A stretch of 64,000 nucleotides of DNA, from the NCBI GenBank assembly GCA_023251095.1, contig JAHEZL010000013.1, forward strand, positions 1 to 64,000. Direction: 5' to 3'. Positions 1 to 8,333 of the stretch are shown here, in pieces. The stretch comes from Flavobacteriales bacterium (GTDB lineage Bacteria > Bacteroidota > Bacteroidia > Flavobacteriales_C > GCA-002722245). Position numbers and translations under genes: made by a program. Position 1 is the stretch's first letter. Each line of letters opens with the position of its first letter. The notes below the pieces were generated by a model. It was given only the letters and a program-made list of their open reading frames with translations, did not search any database and was not told the DNA's origin.

Positions 1-1
1 T

Positions 2-1900
2 AATTTTGTGACTTCTAGTCCTGTTGTTAATCTCAACGCTTCTTATGTTTTTTCAGGACTGACAGCTACTACCAAATATAAAGCAATAGTAAAATCGGGA
101 GTTTGTCCGGCAGATACTTCAACCAGTGCAACAATCACTGTTGATCCTGTTTCTGTTGGTGGATCGGTAACTGCAAGCACAACAGTTTGTTCGGGAACCA
201 ACGCAGGTGTTTTAACTCTTGCAGGACATACAGGAACCATTACCGGTTGGGAAAGTTCAACAGATAATTTCTCTACTAAAACAGCGATTCCTAACGTAAC
301 AACTTCACAGGCTTATAACAATATTACTACTACAACTAAATACAGAGCAGTTGTAAAATCAGGAATTTGTTCTTCCAGTAGTTCAGCAAGTGCAACCATT
401 ACGGTTGATCCTGTTTCCGTTGGAGGTACAGTAACTACAGATGCAACGGTTTGTTCGGGATCTAATTCGGGACAAGTAACTTTGGCCGGACAAACAGGAG
501 CTATTACCGGTTGGGAAAGTTCCGAAGATGATTTCGTAGCGGATATCAAACCAATTATAAATACCTCTGCCGTTCAGAATTTCAATGGCCTTACCGCAAC
601 AACAAAATACAGAGCGAATATTAAATCGGGAGTTTGTGCTGCAGCCAATTCAAGTGCTGTAATCATTACGGTTGATCCGATATCGGTTGGAGGAACTGTA
701 AGTTCCGATGCTATGGTTTGTTTGGGAGTTAATTCAGGAACATTAAACCTTGCAGGAAATACAGGAGCAGTAATAGGATGGGAAAGCTCTACAGATGGTT
801 TTGTTACTTCAACACCTATTTCTAATTTAACTTCTTCTCAGGCTTATCTTAATCTTACTCAAACAACGGAGTACAGAGCCATCATCAAATCGGGAGTTTG
901 TTCTTCTGTGAAATCAGCAGATGCTACCTTGACTATTGATCCTATCACAGTAAGTATCGAAAATAAAACAATATGTGAAGGAAGTACTTCTTCATTTAAT
1001 GCTGGAACAGGATACACTACTTATACATGGACAGGCTTAGGAACCGGAACCGATTCAATTACTCCTGCATTAATAGATGGTCAATACATCATCACAGTAA
1101 CTGATGCTTTGGGTTGTGTGGCTACGGATGACGCTTACTTAATTATTAATCCTTTTCCTATGCCTGATTTAGGCGGAGATACTTCTATGTGTCAGGGGAA
1201 ATCAGTTGTTTTAGATCCTTCCACGGCAAGCAATTTAAATTATGTGTGGATGCCGGGTTTACAAAACACCTCTACTTTATCGGTTAACACTACCGGAAAT
1301 TATAAAGTAACAGTAAGTGATAATATTGGCTGTTCACGAAGTGATTCTGTTTTTGTACAGGTACATGCTTTGCCAATTGCGTCTTTAGGAAATGATACAA
1401 CAATTTGTGACAACGGATATGACCGTTTGACTTTACATCTTCAATACAGCGGAACAAAACAATTGCTGTGGAGCACAGTAGATAAAAATGTGGATGCTAT
1501 CATTATCGGAGAAACCGGAACTTATTGGGTGGAAGTAACCGATTCTAATCAATGTTCAATAAAAGAAACAATTGAGGTGAGCAAACTTTGTCCGGATTAC
1601 ACCTTCCAATGGCCCAATGTATTTACACCAAACGGTGATGGAAAAAATGACGACTTCCAACCTAAAGATGTTGATGATGTGAACTTCCAGCAAATCATGG
1701 CCAATATGGAAAAACTCAACTTCGTGGTGTACGACAGATGGGGAATTAAAGTGTTTCAATCTGAAAAAGTTATTCCTCGTTGGGATGGTAAATTCAATGG
1801 CAACGAGATGCCGGGAGGAACTTATTACTGGGTAGTATTTTATACCAACACAGCAGGAAAATCTTATGAAGACAAAGGATTTTTCACTTTGATAAGATAA
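2..1900 (+). CDS. Repeat-rich surface protein with T9SS type B (gliding motility-associated) C-terminal domain, 5' truncated
   Basis: The reading frame is open to the left edge of the window, so only the last ~632 residues are seen. A GTG at position 8 is the first start-like codon but lies inside a repeat and is not a credible start. Three full copies and one partial copy of an ~88-residue unit come first; each carries GWESS and TTKYRA-like motifs and ends in (V/I)DP(V/I)(S/T). Two Ig/SprB-type segments with paired cysteines follow. The last ~95 residues hold VFTPNGDGKNDDF, YDRWGIKVF and WDGKFNG, the hallmark of the TIGR04131 domain that sends proteins through the type IX secretion system. 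By family knowledge such proteins are exported across the outer membrane and act as adhesins or surface filaments. A strong hairpin terminator follows directly. Function beyond export is unknown. Confidence 0.9.
   Translation, partial: NFVTSSPVVNLNASYVFSGLTATTKYKAIVKSGVCPADTSTSATITVDPVSVGGSVTASTTVCSGTNAGVLTLAGHTGTITGWESSTDNFSTKTAIPNVTTSQAYNNITTTTKYRAVVKSGICSSSSSASATITVDPVSVGGTVTTDATVCSGSNSGQVTLAGQTGAITGWESSEDDFVADIKPIINTSAVQNFNGLTATTKYRANIKSGVCAAANSSAVIITVDPISVGGTVSSDAMVCLGVNSGTLNLAGNTGAVIGWESSTDGFVTSTPISNLTSSQAYLNLTQTTEYRAIIKSGVCSSVKSADATLTIDPITVSIENKTICEGSTSSFNAGTGYTTYTWTGLGTGTDSITPALIDGQYIITVTDALGCVATDDAYLIINPFPMPDLGGDTSMCQGKSVVLDPSTASNLNYVWMPGLQNTSTLSVNTTGNYKVTVSDNIGCSRSDSVFVQVHALPIASLGNDTTICDNGYDRLTLHLQYSGTKQLLWSTVDKNVDAIIIGETGTYWVEVTDSNQCSIKETIEVSKLCPDYTFQWPNVFTPNGDGKNDDFQPKDVDDVNFQQIMANMEKLNFVVYDRWGIKVFQSEKVIPRWDGKFNGNEMPGGTYYWVVFYTNTAGKSYEDKGFFTLIR
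155..949 (+). repeat. Three tandem ~265-bp coding repeats
   Basis: Units at 155-418 (264 nt), 419-685 (267 nt) and 686-949 (264 nt) each begin with a GTT-GG codon pair encoding Val-Gly-Gly and end with Asp-Pro-x-(Ser/Thr). A further partial copy occupies the sequence before 155. They encode the 88-89-residue repeats of the surface protein. Similarity is visible at the nucleotide level (for example the recurring GGTTGGGAAAG and AAATCGGGAGT stretches), so they probably arose by tandem duplication. Confidence 0.85.
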
Positions 1901-1932
1901 TTTAATCTGCTAGCATAAAATTCAATATTTTT

Positions 1933-1960
1933 AGAGCCGCATAACCTGCGGCTCTTTTTT
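1933..1960 (+). terminator. Rho-independent terminator of the T9SS surface protein
   Basis: A 9-bp perfect stem (AGAGCCGCA at 1933-1941 pairing with TGCGGCTCT at 1947-1955), a 5-nt loop and a run of six T ending at 1960. The T run touches the ATG of the next gene at 1961. Confidence 0.85.
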
Positions 1961-2905
1961 ATGACGAAATTTTTCTTTTCAATAGCATTTGTTTTTGCTC
2001 TGTTTGCAGCTTTTGTTCCTCTTCAAAAAAAGGAGAACAAAGCAATGAAAACAGAGAATGTAATTATTGTTGTAATTGACGGTCCGCGCTATTCGGAAAC
2101 ATGGGGCGATAGTTCTTGTCAATACATTCCTATGATGTCGGGAAAGCTATTACCGCAAGGTGTTTTGTATAAAAACTTCAGAAATACGGGACATACTTTT
2201 ACCAATGCGGGCCACACATCAATAACTACGGGAGTAGATCAATTTATCAATAACCTGGGAATGGAAATTCCTGATCATCCTTCCATCTTTCAGTATTATC
2301 TGAAGTCGAAAAATATGGATCCTGCCAACACCTGGATCATCACCAGTAAAGATAAGTTGGAGATTTTATCGAATTGCAAGGATTCTGTCTGGAAAGATAA
2401 ATACAAACCTTCCACAGATTGTGGTGCAAAGGGTTTGAGCACAGGCTATCGCAACGATTCAATTACGGTTATGCGCACTTTGGAGGTAATGAAACAACAT
2501 CATCCGCATCTCATTTTAATTAATTTGAAAGAGCCTGATTTTTCCGGTCATGCAAATAACTGGACAGGATATTTAAAAGGAATTCAAGTCGGCGACAGAT
2601 ATGTTTATGAGATTTGGCAAGCGATACAGAATGATCCGTTGTATGCTGATAAAACAGCCTTGCTGATTACCAGTGATCACGGCCGACATTTAAATGGAGT
2701 GAAAAGCGGTTTTACCAATCATGGTGATGAATGTGAAGGTTGTCGGCACATCAACTTATTGGCTCTCGGACCCGATTTTAAAAAGAATGTTATTTTAGAT
2801 ACTACCCGAAATCAAAAGGATATTGCGAGTACTGTGGCGTATTTACTGGATTTTTCCATTCCTACTTCACAGGGTGAAATAATGCAAGAAATGTTTGTGA
2901 AATGA
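1961..2905 (+). CDS. Alkaline-phosphatase-superfamily protein (nucleotide pyrophosphatase/phosphodiesterase-like), exported
   Basis: The 314-residue protein has the alkaline-phosphatase fold signatures in order. VVIDGPR near residue 40 holds the first metal-binding Asp. AGHTSITTG near 82-91 has Thr86 as likely nucleophile. EPDFSGHANNW and ITSDHGRH supply further metal ligands. A last conserved stretch, RHINLLALGP, follows. The first ~20 residues form a hydrophobic signal-like segment, which supports the ATG at 1961 even though it abuts the preceding terminator; the next in-frame ATG (2045) would remove the signal. The family hydrolyses phosphate or sulfate esters; the substrate here is not predictable. 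The stop overlaps the start of the GSCFA gene by 4 bp (ATGA), so the two are translationally coupled. Confidence 0.8.
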   Translation: MTKFFFSIAFVFALFAAFVPLQKKENKAMKTENVIIVVIDGPRYSETWGDSSCQYIPMMSGKLLPQGVLYKNFRNTGHTFTNAGHTSITTGVDQFINNLGMEIPDHPSIFQYYLKSKNMDPANTWIITSKDKLEILSNCKDSVWKDKYKPSTDCGAKGLSTGYRNDSITVMRTLEVMKQHHPHLILINLKEPDFSGHANNWTGYLKGIQVGDRYVYEIWQAIQNDPLYADKTALLITSDHGRHLNGVKSGFTNHGDECEGCRHINLLALGPDFKKNVILDTTRNQKDIASTVAYLLDFSIPTSQGEIMQEMFVK

Positions 2906-3834
2906 ATTTCAGAACCGAATTAAATATTCTCCCTTCTTCACTACAATTGAATTATTCCGATACGCAAATGTTTATCGGTTCTTGTTTTTCTGAAAACATA
3001 GGGAAGAAAACGGAAGCACTTCGTTTCAATACTTTGATCAATCCTTTTGGAATTGTTTTTAATCCTTTTTCGCTTTCAAAAAATCTTTTGAGAGCCATTG
3101 AAAACAGGGTGTATACAGAAGAGGAGCTTGGATTTCATAACGGACTTTTTTATAGCTTCGATCATCATTCTTCTTTTTCGCATGCCGATAAAAAGGTGTG
3201 TTTGCAAAAGATCAACGAAGCACTTTTTACAGCACATGAATTTTTAAAAAGAAGCAAAGTTTTGTTCATCACTTTTGGTTCGGCGTGGGTGTATTTAAAA
3301 GATGAAAAAGCGGTGGCGAATTGTCATAAAATTCCCAATCAGCATTTTGAAAAACAATTGTTGCAGTTGGAAAATATCACTTCATGGTACAATGGTTTGT
3401 TGTTGCATCTGAAGAAAATAAATCCGCAGATGAATATTGTTTTTACAGTGAGTCCGGTGCGTCATTTAAAAGATGGATTTATAGAAAATCAAAGAAGCAA
3501 AGCAATTTTATTGGAAGCGGTGCATCGCATTGTGGAGCACAATAAAAACGCTTTTTATTTTCCTGCTTATGAGTTGGTGATGGATGATTTGAGAGACTAC
3601 AGATTTTACGGAAAAGATCTTTTGCATTTAACTGAAGTGGGAGTGGAGTATGTGTGGAAAAAATTTATGCAAGCGTATTATTCGGAGCATACGCAGGGAA
3701 TAATGAAAGAGGTGGATAACCTTAATTTATTTTTAAATCATAGGGCGATGAATGAAGATGAAAGTGCTTTGGCGGTGAAAAAAGAGAAGGAGGTCGTGGA
3801 GTTGAAAAATAAATATCCTTTTTTGAGGTTGTAA
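2902..3834 (+). CDS. GSCFA-domain protein
   Basis: The N-terminal part carries the family-naming motif GSCFSENIG at about residues 26-34, then INPFGIVFNP and later FITFGSAW, VSPVRHLKDG and HLTEVGVEYVW. These match the GSCFA family (SGNH-like esterase fold), common in Bacteroidota and of undetermined biological role. Length (310 residues) is near the family's usual size. No signal peptide is seen, so it is probably cytoplasmic. It is coupled to the phosphatase-fold gene upstream by an ATGA overlap, which suggests a shared substrate or process. Four bases after its stop begins a long inverted repeat. Confidence 0.85.
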   Translation: MNFRTELNILPSSLQLNYSDTQMFIGSCFSENIGKKTEALRFNTLINPFGIVFNPFSLSKNLLRAIENRVYTEEELGFHNGLFYSFDHHSSFSHADKKVCLQKINEALFTAHEFLKRSKVLFITFGSAWVYLKDEKAVANCHKIPNQHFEKQLLQLENITSWYNGLLLHLKKINPQMNIVFTVSPVRHLKDGFIENQRSKAILLEAVHRIVEHNKNAFYFPAYELVMDDLRDYRFYGKDLLHLTEVGVEYVWKKFMQAYYSEHTQGIMKEVDNLNLFLNHRAMNEDESALAVKKEKEVVELKNKYPFLRL

Positions 3835-3837
3835 AAA

Positions 3838-3997
3838 TAAATCCCTCTGCCTGCACACAGAATTCCTTCGCACCTCCCTTTTTCAAAGGGAGAAGTGCGT
3901 TACTCATCCATACTTAAATAATGGTTTTCAGGGAATGGGTCTCTCCCTTTGAAAAAGGGAGGTGCGAAGGAATTCTGTGTGCAGGCAGAGGGATTTA
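3838..3997. repeat. Perfect 56-bp inverted repeat (MITE- or REP-like hairpin element)
   Basis: The arms at 3838-3893 and 3942-3997 are exact reverse complements over 56 bp and are separated by a 48-nt spacer. Each arm contains its own smaller hairpin (CTCCCTTT-TTC-AAAGGGAG at 3874-3892 and its mirror). There is no transposase and no obvious target-site duplication. Both arms can be read as the same short peptide in opposite directions, which explains spurious small reading frames here. I infer a dispersed non-autonomous element; folded RNA from it would also stop transcription. Confidence 0.8.
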
Positions 3998-4011
3998 ATT
4001 TATACCAACAA

Positions 4012-4042
4012 AAAAAACCGCCCCTTTTCAGGAGCGGTTTTT
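4012..4042 (-). terminator. Bidirectional hairpin terminator
   Basis: The stem AAAACCGCCCC / GGAGCGGTTTT (one mismatch) surrounds a TTTTCA loop. It has an A-run on the left and a T-run on the right, so it can work in both directions. It lies 18 bp beyond the stop of the minus-strand lipoprotein gene at 4060. Confidence 0.75.
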
Positions 4043-4059
4043 CTATGATTTTAAAAATC

Positions 4060-4638
4060 TTATTTATTCATTTTTTCCATTTCAGCTTCGAAAGTTTTTT
4101 TGAATTTTTCGTAATCGTAATCCACTTTCAAGCTTTCGTCTTTTGTTAATCTGTCGTTGATTGCAGAAACTAAATCATCAGCGCCCAACTCAATAGCAAC
4201 ATAAGATTTGTAGTTGCCTTCAGGAGTTTTGGTTAATTTATCGCAGATCACTTTGATACCGCTTAATTTTTGGTTAACCACCTCTCTTGTCAAGCCTTCA
4301 TATTTTTTCTCCAAATCTTCTTTTTTGTTGTGTTCGTTGTCTTTAACGTAGTTGTCTAAAGTAGATTTGATCGTTGTTGAAATGAAAGAAGCTAAATGTT
4401 GTTTCGCTTCGATCAACGATTTGTTTTTAGCAGTTTGCTGATCCATGCTCTCGCTAACGGCATTGGCACGGAAAGTTTTTTTGTCGGAGAAGAATTCAGG
4501 TCCGGTGCAATATTCGTTTACCAATACTTCACCTACCGGTTGTTTAGCTGCTTCTTTCTTTTTGCTTTTACATCCTATAACTGCAACTGAAGTAATCAAT
4601 GCAAATAAGAACAATGAGGTTTTAAATGTAGTTTTCAT
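4060..4638 (-). CDS. Hypothetical lipoprotein, LPP20-like
   Basis: A 192-residue protein with a lipoprotein signal: hydrophobic stretch SLFLFALITSVAVIG followed by Cys23 and a charged KSKKK tract. The body contains CTGPEF, then a helical region resembling proteins of the LPP20 type (RANAVSESMDQQTAKNKSL), and a SYVAIELG strand near the end. It is probably anchored in the periplasmic or outer membrane leaflet. No enzymatic motif is visible and I assign no function. It is a single-gene unit with its own promoter-like sequence and a hairpin downstream. Confidence 0.75.
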   Translation of the reverse strand: MKTTFKTSLFLFALITSVAVIGCKSKKKEAAKQPVGEVLVNEYCTGPEFFSDKKTFRANAVSESMDQQTAKNKSLIEAKQHLASFISTTIKSTLDNYVKDNEHNKKEDLEKKYEGLTREVVNQKLSGIKVICDKLTKTPEGNYKSYVAIELGADDLVSAINDRLTKDESLKVDYDYEKFKKTFEAEMEKMNK

Positions 4639-4705
4639 GTTTCGAGTATTTAATTTATCAAATCTTTTTTTAATTAATTGTGATAGGTAATTTTCAATTA
4701 CTGTG

Positions 4706-4737
4706 CCAAAATAAGAATTTACTTTTTATAAAAGCAA
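4706..4737 (-). promoter_or_regulatory. Candidate promoter of the LPP20-like lipoprotein gene
   Basis: Read on the minus strand: TTG at 4737-4735, 21 bases, then TATTTTGG at 4713-4706, close to the Bacteroidota -33/-7 form (TTTG, 19-21 bases, TAnnTTTG). It starts at the edge of the terminator of the gene upstream, leaving ~65 nt of leader. Confidence 0.4.
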
Positions 4738-4761
4738 GAAGGCGGCATTTAGCCGCCTTCT
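4737..4761 (-). terminator. Terminator of the Ig-like lipoprotein gene
   Basis: A 10-bp perfect stem (AGAAGGCGGC at 4737-4746 with GCCGCCTTCT at 4752-4761) and a 5-nt loop, 20 bp beyond the stop at 4782. On the minus strand it is followed by a T-rich tail. Confidence 0.75.
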
Positions 4762-4781
4762 GCAATTAAAATAAGAGGTGA

Positions 4782-6263
4782 TTACATTGTAACATTGATG
4801 GTGATTTGTTGAGTTGCATATCCGCCTGAACATACTGTAATAATAGCTGTTCCCGGTCCGGTTGCAGTAATAACACCTGAGTCCTCATCCACATTTGCAG
4901 CCTGAAGGTTATCACTATGGAATTTAAGTGCAGGGTTTGCAACAACGTTGTTATTGGCATCCTTAGCAGTTACAGTCAACGTAAGTTGATTAGTTCCAAA
5001 CAAAGAAAGATTGGCTGAGCTTCCCTGAGAGATAGTGATAGAAGCTACATCAGCGTTTCCTGTACCACAATCGGCACCGCCGCCAATAGCCACAGAAACC
5101 AAAGCAGCACCGCCTATATATTCCGAAGCATTAGGTACGGTAGCAATTACTACAGAAGCCATTCCCGGCATTGCATCGGATTTAATGGTCACTTTTCCGT
5201 TAGCATCTACAGAACCAATATCGAATATAGAGATACCATAAGAAGGAATCGTCCAGTTAAATTGGGTAATGCTCATGATTTGCGTCATTGTTTTAGCGTT
5301 GTAAGCTTTAGCAGTAAAAGTTTTGCTTCCGCCGGCAGCGATAGACATCATCATTGGATCAACAATAACGATAGTATCCGGAGAAATAAGGATTTCAGCC
5401 ATACCTGTTATTCCTTTTGCTGTTGCGCTGATGTTCACAGAACCAACGCCTTTTGCAGTTACAATACCATTGGCATCTACTGTAGCCAAAGCATTATCGG
5501 CACTGCTCCATGTAAAAGAAGTGCTTACTTCGGCGCCACCCGTATCAAAAGCTTTAGCAGATAAAGTCACCTGGTCCCCTTTGAACAAGTCGGAAGATCC
5601 GGGAGTCACTTTTACTTTCGTTACAGGCAGACTGATTTTGATTTCGGCCAATACTAATACAGGAACAATCACTTCTGATTCTTTTCCGTTGACAGTAGCT
5701 TTAACATGGATCAAAGTAGAGCCTTCTTTCACTAAGCTGACCAATCCTGTATTGCTTACAGAAGCTACACTAGCATCGTCGCTGGAGTAAGTATACGTTG
5801 GTGTGCCACCTGCATTGAAAAATATTTTTTCCAATTGAATGTTTTCACCGGCGTAGAATACAATACCGCCAGGCAATACAGTGAATAAGGAAGGCATGCG
5901 GATTTGAAGCGGAGCCTCGGCAGTCAATGTGCTGCCTTCGATTTCCACTGTGGCTTTTACATAAACCACACCCGAAGATTTTACAGAAATTAAACCACCA
6001 CCATCAATAGTAGCAACAGCTGCATCGCTGGTGCTCCATTTCAATCCATCGGCCAATTTGTAATTTCCTGATTTATCAATGAGGTGGGCGAGATAAATAA
6101 CGCCTTGATCGGGTTGCAGGGTTACCGGACCGTTATCGATGACCAGTACATAATTTTCAGCGCCTTTGCCGGTGTCTTTGTCCTTGTCGGCATCCTTTTT
6201 ACAGGCGGTAAAACAGAGTAATACGGGGAGTATGCCCGCGACGATTTTTTTTAGTGTAATCAT
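4782..6263 (-). CDS. Lipoprotein with tandem bacterial Ig-like (BIG2) domains
   Basis: The 493-residue protein begins with a lipoprotein signal (GILPVLLCFTAC, then KKDADKDKD). The rest is made of about five BIG2-type modules. Recurrent signatures are WSTSDAAVATID-G-LISVKSSG, YSSDDASVASVSNTGLVS, WSSADNALATVDANGIVTAKG and FHSDNLQAANVDEDSGVIT. Such domains form beta-sandwich stalks on surface proteins and commonly bind partners or carbohydrates. There is no catalytic domain. It is a single-gene unit, divergent from lgt, with a strong terminator downstream. Its target is unknown. Confidence 0.85.
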   Translation of the reverse strand: MITLKKIVAGILPVLLCFTACKKDADKDKDTGKGAENYVLVIDNGPVTLQPDQGVIYLAHLIDKSGNYKLADGLKWSTSDAAVATIDGGGLISVKSSGVVYVKATVEIEGSTLTAEAPLQIRMPSLFTVLPGGIVFYAGENIQLEKIFFNAGGTPTYTYSSDDASVASVSNTGLVSLVKEGSTLIHVKATVNGKESEVIVPVLVLAEIKISLPVTKVKVTPGSSDLFKGDQVTLSAKAFDTGGAEVSTSFTWSSADNALATVDANGIVTAKGVGSVNISATAKGITGMAEILISPDTIVIVDPMMMSIAAGGSKTFTAKAYNAKTMTQIMSITQFNWTIPSYGISIFDIGSVDANGKVTIKSDAMPGMASVVIATVPNASEYIGGAALVSVAIGGGADCGTGNADVASITISQGSSANLSLFGTNQLTLTVTAKDANNNVVANPALKFHSDNLQAANVDEDSGVITATGPGTAIITVCSGGYATQQITINVTM

Positions 6264-6374
6264 AATTTTGGGTTTTAATTATTAATAGATGCCCGTCATT
6301 TTCATAAACCGTACCATAATTTTTGTGAGCGGTTATTTAATATGTTTCGCTTATTTTTACCGCAAATCATTATT

Positions 6375-7535
6375 ATGTATCCTGCTTTATATTATTTCTT
6401 TTATGATGTTTTCGGTTGGGAGATCGACGGACTCAAATACTTGCCCAGCTTTGGTTTCTTTGTGGCCATGTCATTTTTGTCGGCTGCTTATTTTTTCGGA
6501 AAAGAATTAAAAAGAAAAGAGCAACTGGGATTCCTTTCTGCGGGAACGGAAAAAATTTTAAAAGGGAAACCTGCTTCTGCGGTGGAATTGATAAGCAATG
6601 GAGCAATTGGATTTGTTTTAGGATTCAAGTTTGTCGGTTTGTTTTTAGGAAGTACGGACGGTGTTGAAATCAAAGAATATATTTTTTCCTCTAAAGGAAA
6701 TCCGCTGGCAGGAATAATACTCGGTGCTTTTTTTGTTTACTTAAAATACAAAGAGAAAGACAAGGAAAAATTGGTGGAGCCTAAATGGGTAGAAGAAACC
6801 GTGCACCCTTATCAAAGAGTGAGTGAACTCACTATGATTGCTGCTTTAGCAGGAATTATAGGAGCTAAACTTTTTCATCAGTTTGAAAACTGGGAGGAGT
6901 TTATGAGAGATCCCATTGGTAATTTATTTTCTGATTCAGGACTGACTTTCTATGGCGGATTGATTTTAGGTGCTGGGGCGGTGATTTATTATGTGCGAAA
7001 AAAAGGAATGAATATTCTGGTGGTGGCCGATGCTTGCGCTCCTGCATTGATATTGGCGTACGCCATTGGAAGAATAGGTTGCCAGGTTTCGGGAGATGGT
7101 GATTGGGGCATTGAAAATTTGGATCCTAAGCCTGAATGGCTGGGCTTTTTACCCGATTGGATGTGGGCTTATTCTTTTCCACACAATGTAAATGAAGTGG
7201 GTGTTCCTTTGGCTGATTGCGGAGGGTGGGAGCCTTATTGTACTATGTTACCGGCTCCTGTTTATCCAACAGCCTTTTATGAAACACTGATGGGCTTGGC
7301 CATTTTCGGGTTCCTCTGGGCGATCAGAAAAAAAATATCTATTCCCGGAATGATGTTCAGTATTTATCTTCTTTTGAATGGAGTCGAACGCTTTACTATT
7401 GAATTAATTCGTGTGAACAATGAAGGCGACTTCCTGGGAATGAAAATCACTCAGGCGCAATTCATTTCTTCTACATTAATGCTCATCGGATTGACCGGCA
7501 TGGCCTATTTTTATAAAAAAGGAAAGAAAGTATAA
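6375..7535 (+). CDS. lgt: Prolipoprotein diacylglyceryl transferase
   Basis: This integral membrane enzyme transfers diacylglycerol from phosphatidylglycerol to the lipobox Cys of prolipoproteins, the first step of lipoprotein maturation. Diagnostic motifs are GLTFYGGLILG, YAIGRIGCQVSGDGDWG (Lgt signature with the essential Arg), VYPTAFYE and NGVERFTIELIRVN, set among about seven hydrophobic segments. I prefer the ATG at 6375 because Lgt proteins of this phylum, as I remember them, begin MYP...; an ATG at 6342 would add 11 residues. At ~386 residues it is longer than the E. coli enzyme because of an N-terminal insertion. suhB follows after 1 bp, so the two are co-transcribed. Confidence 0.92.
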   Translation: MYPALYYFFYDVFGWEIDGLKYLPSFGFFVAMSFLSAAYFFGKELKRKEQLGFLSAGTEKILKGKPASAVELISNGAIGFVLGFKFVGLFLGSTDGVEIKEYIFSSKGNPLAGIILGAFFVYLKYKEKDKEKLVEPKWVEETVHPYQRVSELTMIAALAGIIGAKLFHQFENWEEFMRDPIGNLFSDSGLTFYGGLILGAGAVIYYVRKKGMNILVVADACAPALILAYAIGRIGCQVSGDGDWGIENLDPKPEWLGFLPDWMWAYSFPHNVNEVGVPLADCGGWEPYCTMLPAPVYPTAFYETLMGLAIFGFLWAIRKKISIPGMMFSIYLLLNGVERFTIELIRVNNEGDFLGMKITQAQFISSTLMLIGLTGMAYFYKKGKKV

Positions 7536-7536
7536 A

Positions 7537-8331
7537 ATGAATTATCAGCTTTTGTGCGAAGAAGTAATTGTCCTTTCAAAAAAAGTAGGACAGTTTTTAA
7601 AAGAAGAAAATAAAAAAATCCGTGCTTCCGATGTGGAATCCAAAGAACACGGCAATAGCTTGGTGACCTACGTTGATAAAGCCGCCGAAAAACAAATCAT
7701 TGAAAAATTATCGCAAATGATTCCCGAATCGGGATTTATCGCCGAAGAAGGAACTTCTGATATAATAGGTAAGGATTACAACTGGATCATTGATCCTTTG
7801 GATGGCACTACCAACTTTATTCATGGTTTGCCTATTTACTCGGTATCTATTGCTTTACAAGAGGGAGAAGAAATTGTTTTAGGAGTGGTGTATGAAGTCA
7901 ATCTGGAAGAATGTTTTTATGCCTGGAAAGACAGTAAAGCTTATCTGAACGGAAAAGAAATTCATGTTTCATCGGCAGCAAGAATGGAAGATTCATTGAT
8001 TGCAACCGGCTTTCCTTACTGGGATTTTGGAAAGATGGATGCCTATCTGGAAATACTAAAAGATTTTACTGCAAACACCCGTGGTATTCGCAGAATTGGT
8101 TCAGCTGCGGTTGATCTGGCATATGTTGCCGCCGGAAGATTTGAAGCGTTTTATGAATACAGCTTAAAACCCTGGGATGTTGCCGGAGGTGCTTTTATCA
8201 TTGAAAGAGCAGGAGGGAAGGTTACTGATTTTTCAGGTAAAAGAGATTTGATTTCCGGTAGGGAAATGTTAGCCAGCAATGGCGTAATTCACGACATTCT
8301 TCAGAAAAAAATCGCAGATAAATTTTTATAG
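7537..8331 (+). CDS. suhB: Inositol monophosphatase family protein
   Basis: The 264-residue protein shows the Mg-dependent IMPase motifs. EEG near residue 72 and WIIDPLDGTTNFIHG near 88-102 form the metal site, and KPWDVAGGAFIIERAGG near 211-227 is the second signature. It hydrolyses inositol phosphate or related phosphoesters; family members also act in ribosome biogenesis as SuhB. It is cytoplasmic. It begins 1 bp after lgt ends. Exact substrate is not readable from sequence. Confidence 0.9.
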   Translation: MNYQLLCEEVIVLSKKVGQFLKEENKKIRASDVESKEHGNSLVTYVDKAAEKQIIEKLSQMIPESGFIAEEGTSDIIGKDYNWIIDPLDGTTNFIHGLPIYSVSIALQEGEEIVLGVVYEVNLEECFYAWKDSKAYLNGKEIHVSSAARMEDSLIATGFPYWDFGKMDAYLEILKDFTANTRGIRRIGSAAVDLAYVAAGRFEAFYEYSLKPWDVAGGAFIIERAGGKVTDFSGKRDLISGREMLASNGVIHDILQKKIADKFL

Positions 8332-8333
8332 AA

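Noticed and set aside
3722-4149. Two small proteins sharing a 15-residue segment on opposite strands
   Set aside because: Both are translations of the arms of the inverted repeat at 3838-3997 and part of the neighbouring gene; no promoter or start signals.
5323-5790. 155-codon frame on the + strand
   Set aside because: Antisense to the BIG2 lipoprotein, whose Thr/Val/Ala-rich codons give open complementary frames; no homology-like features.
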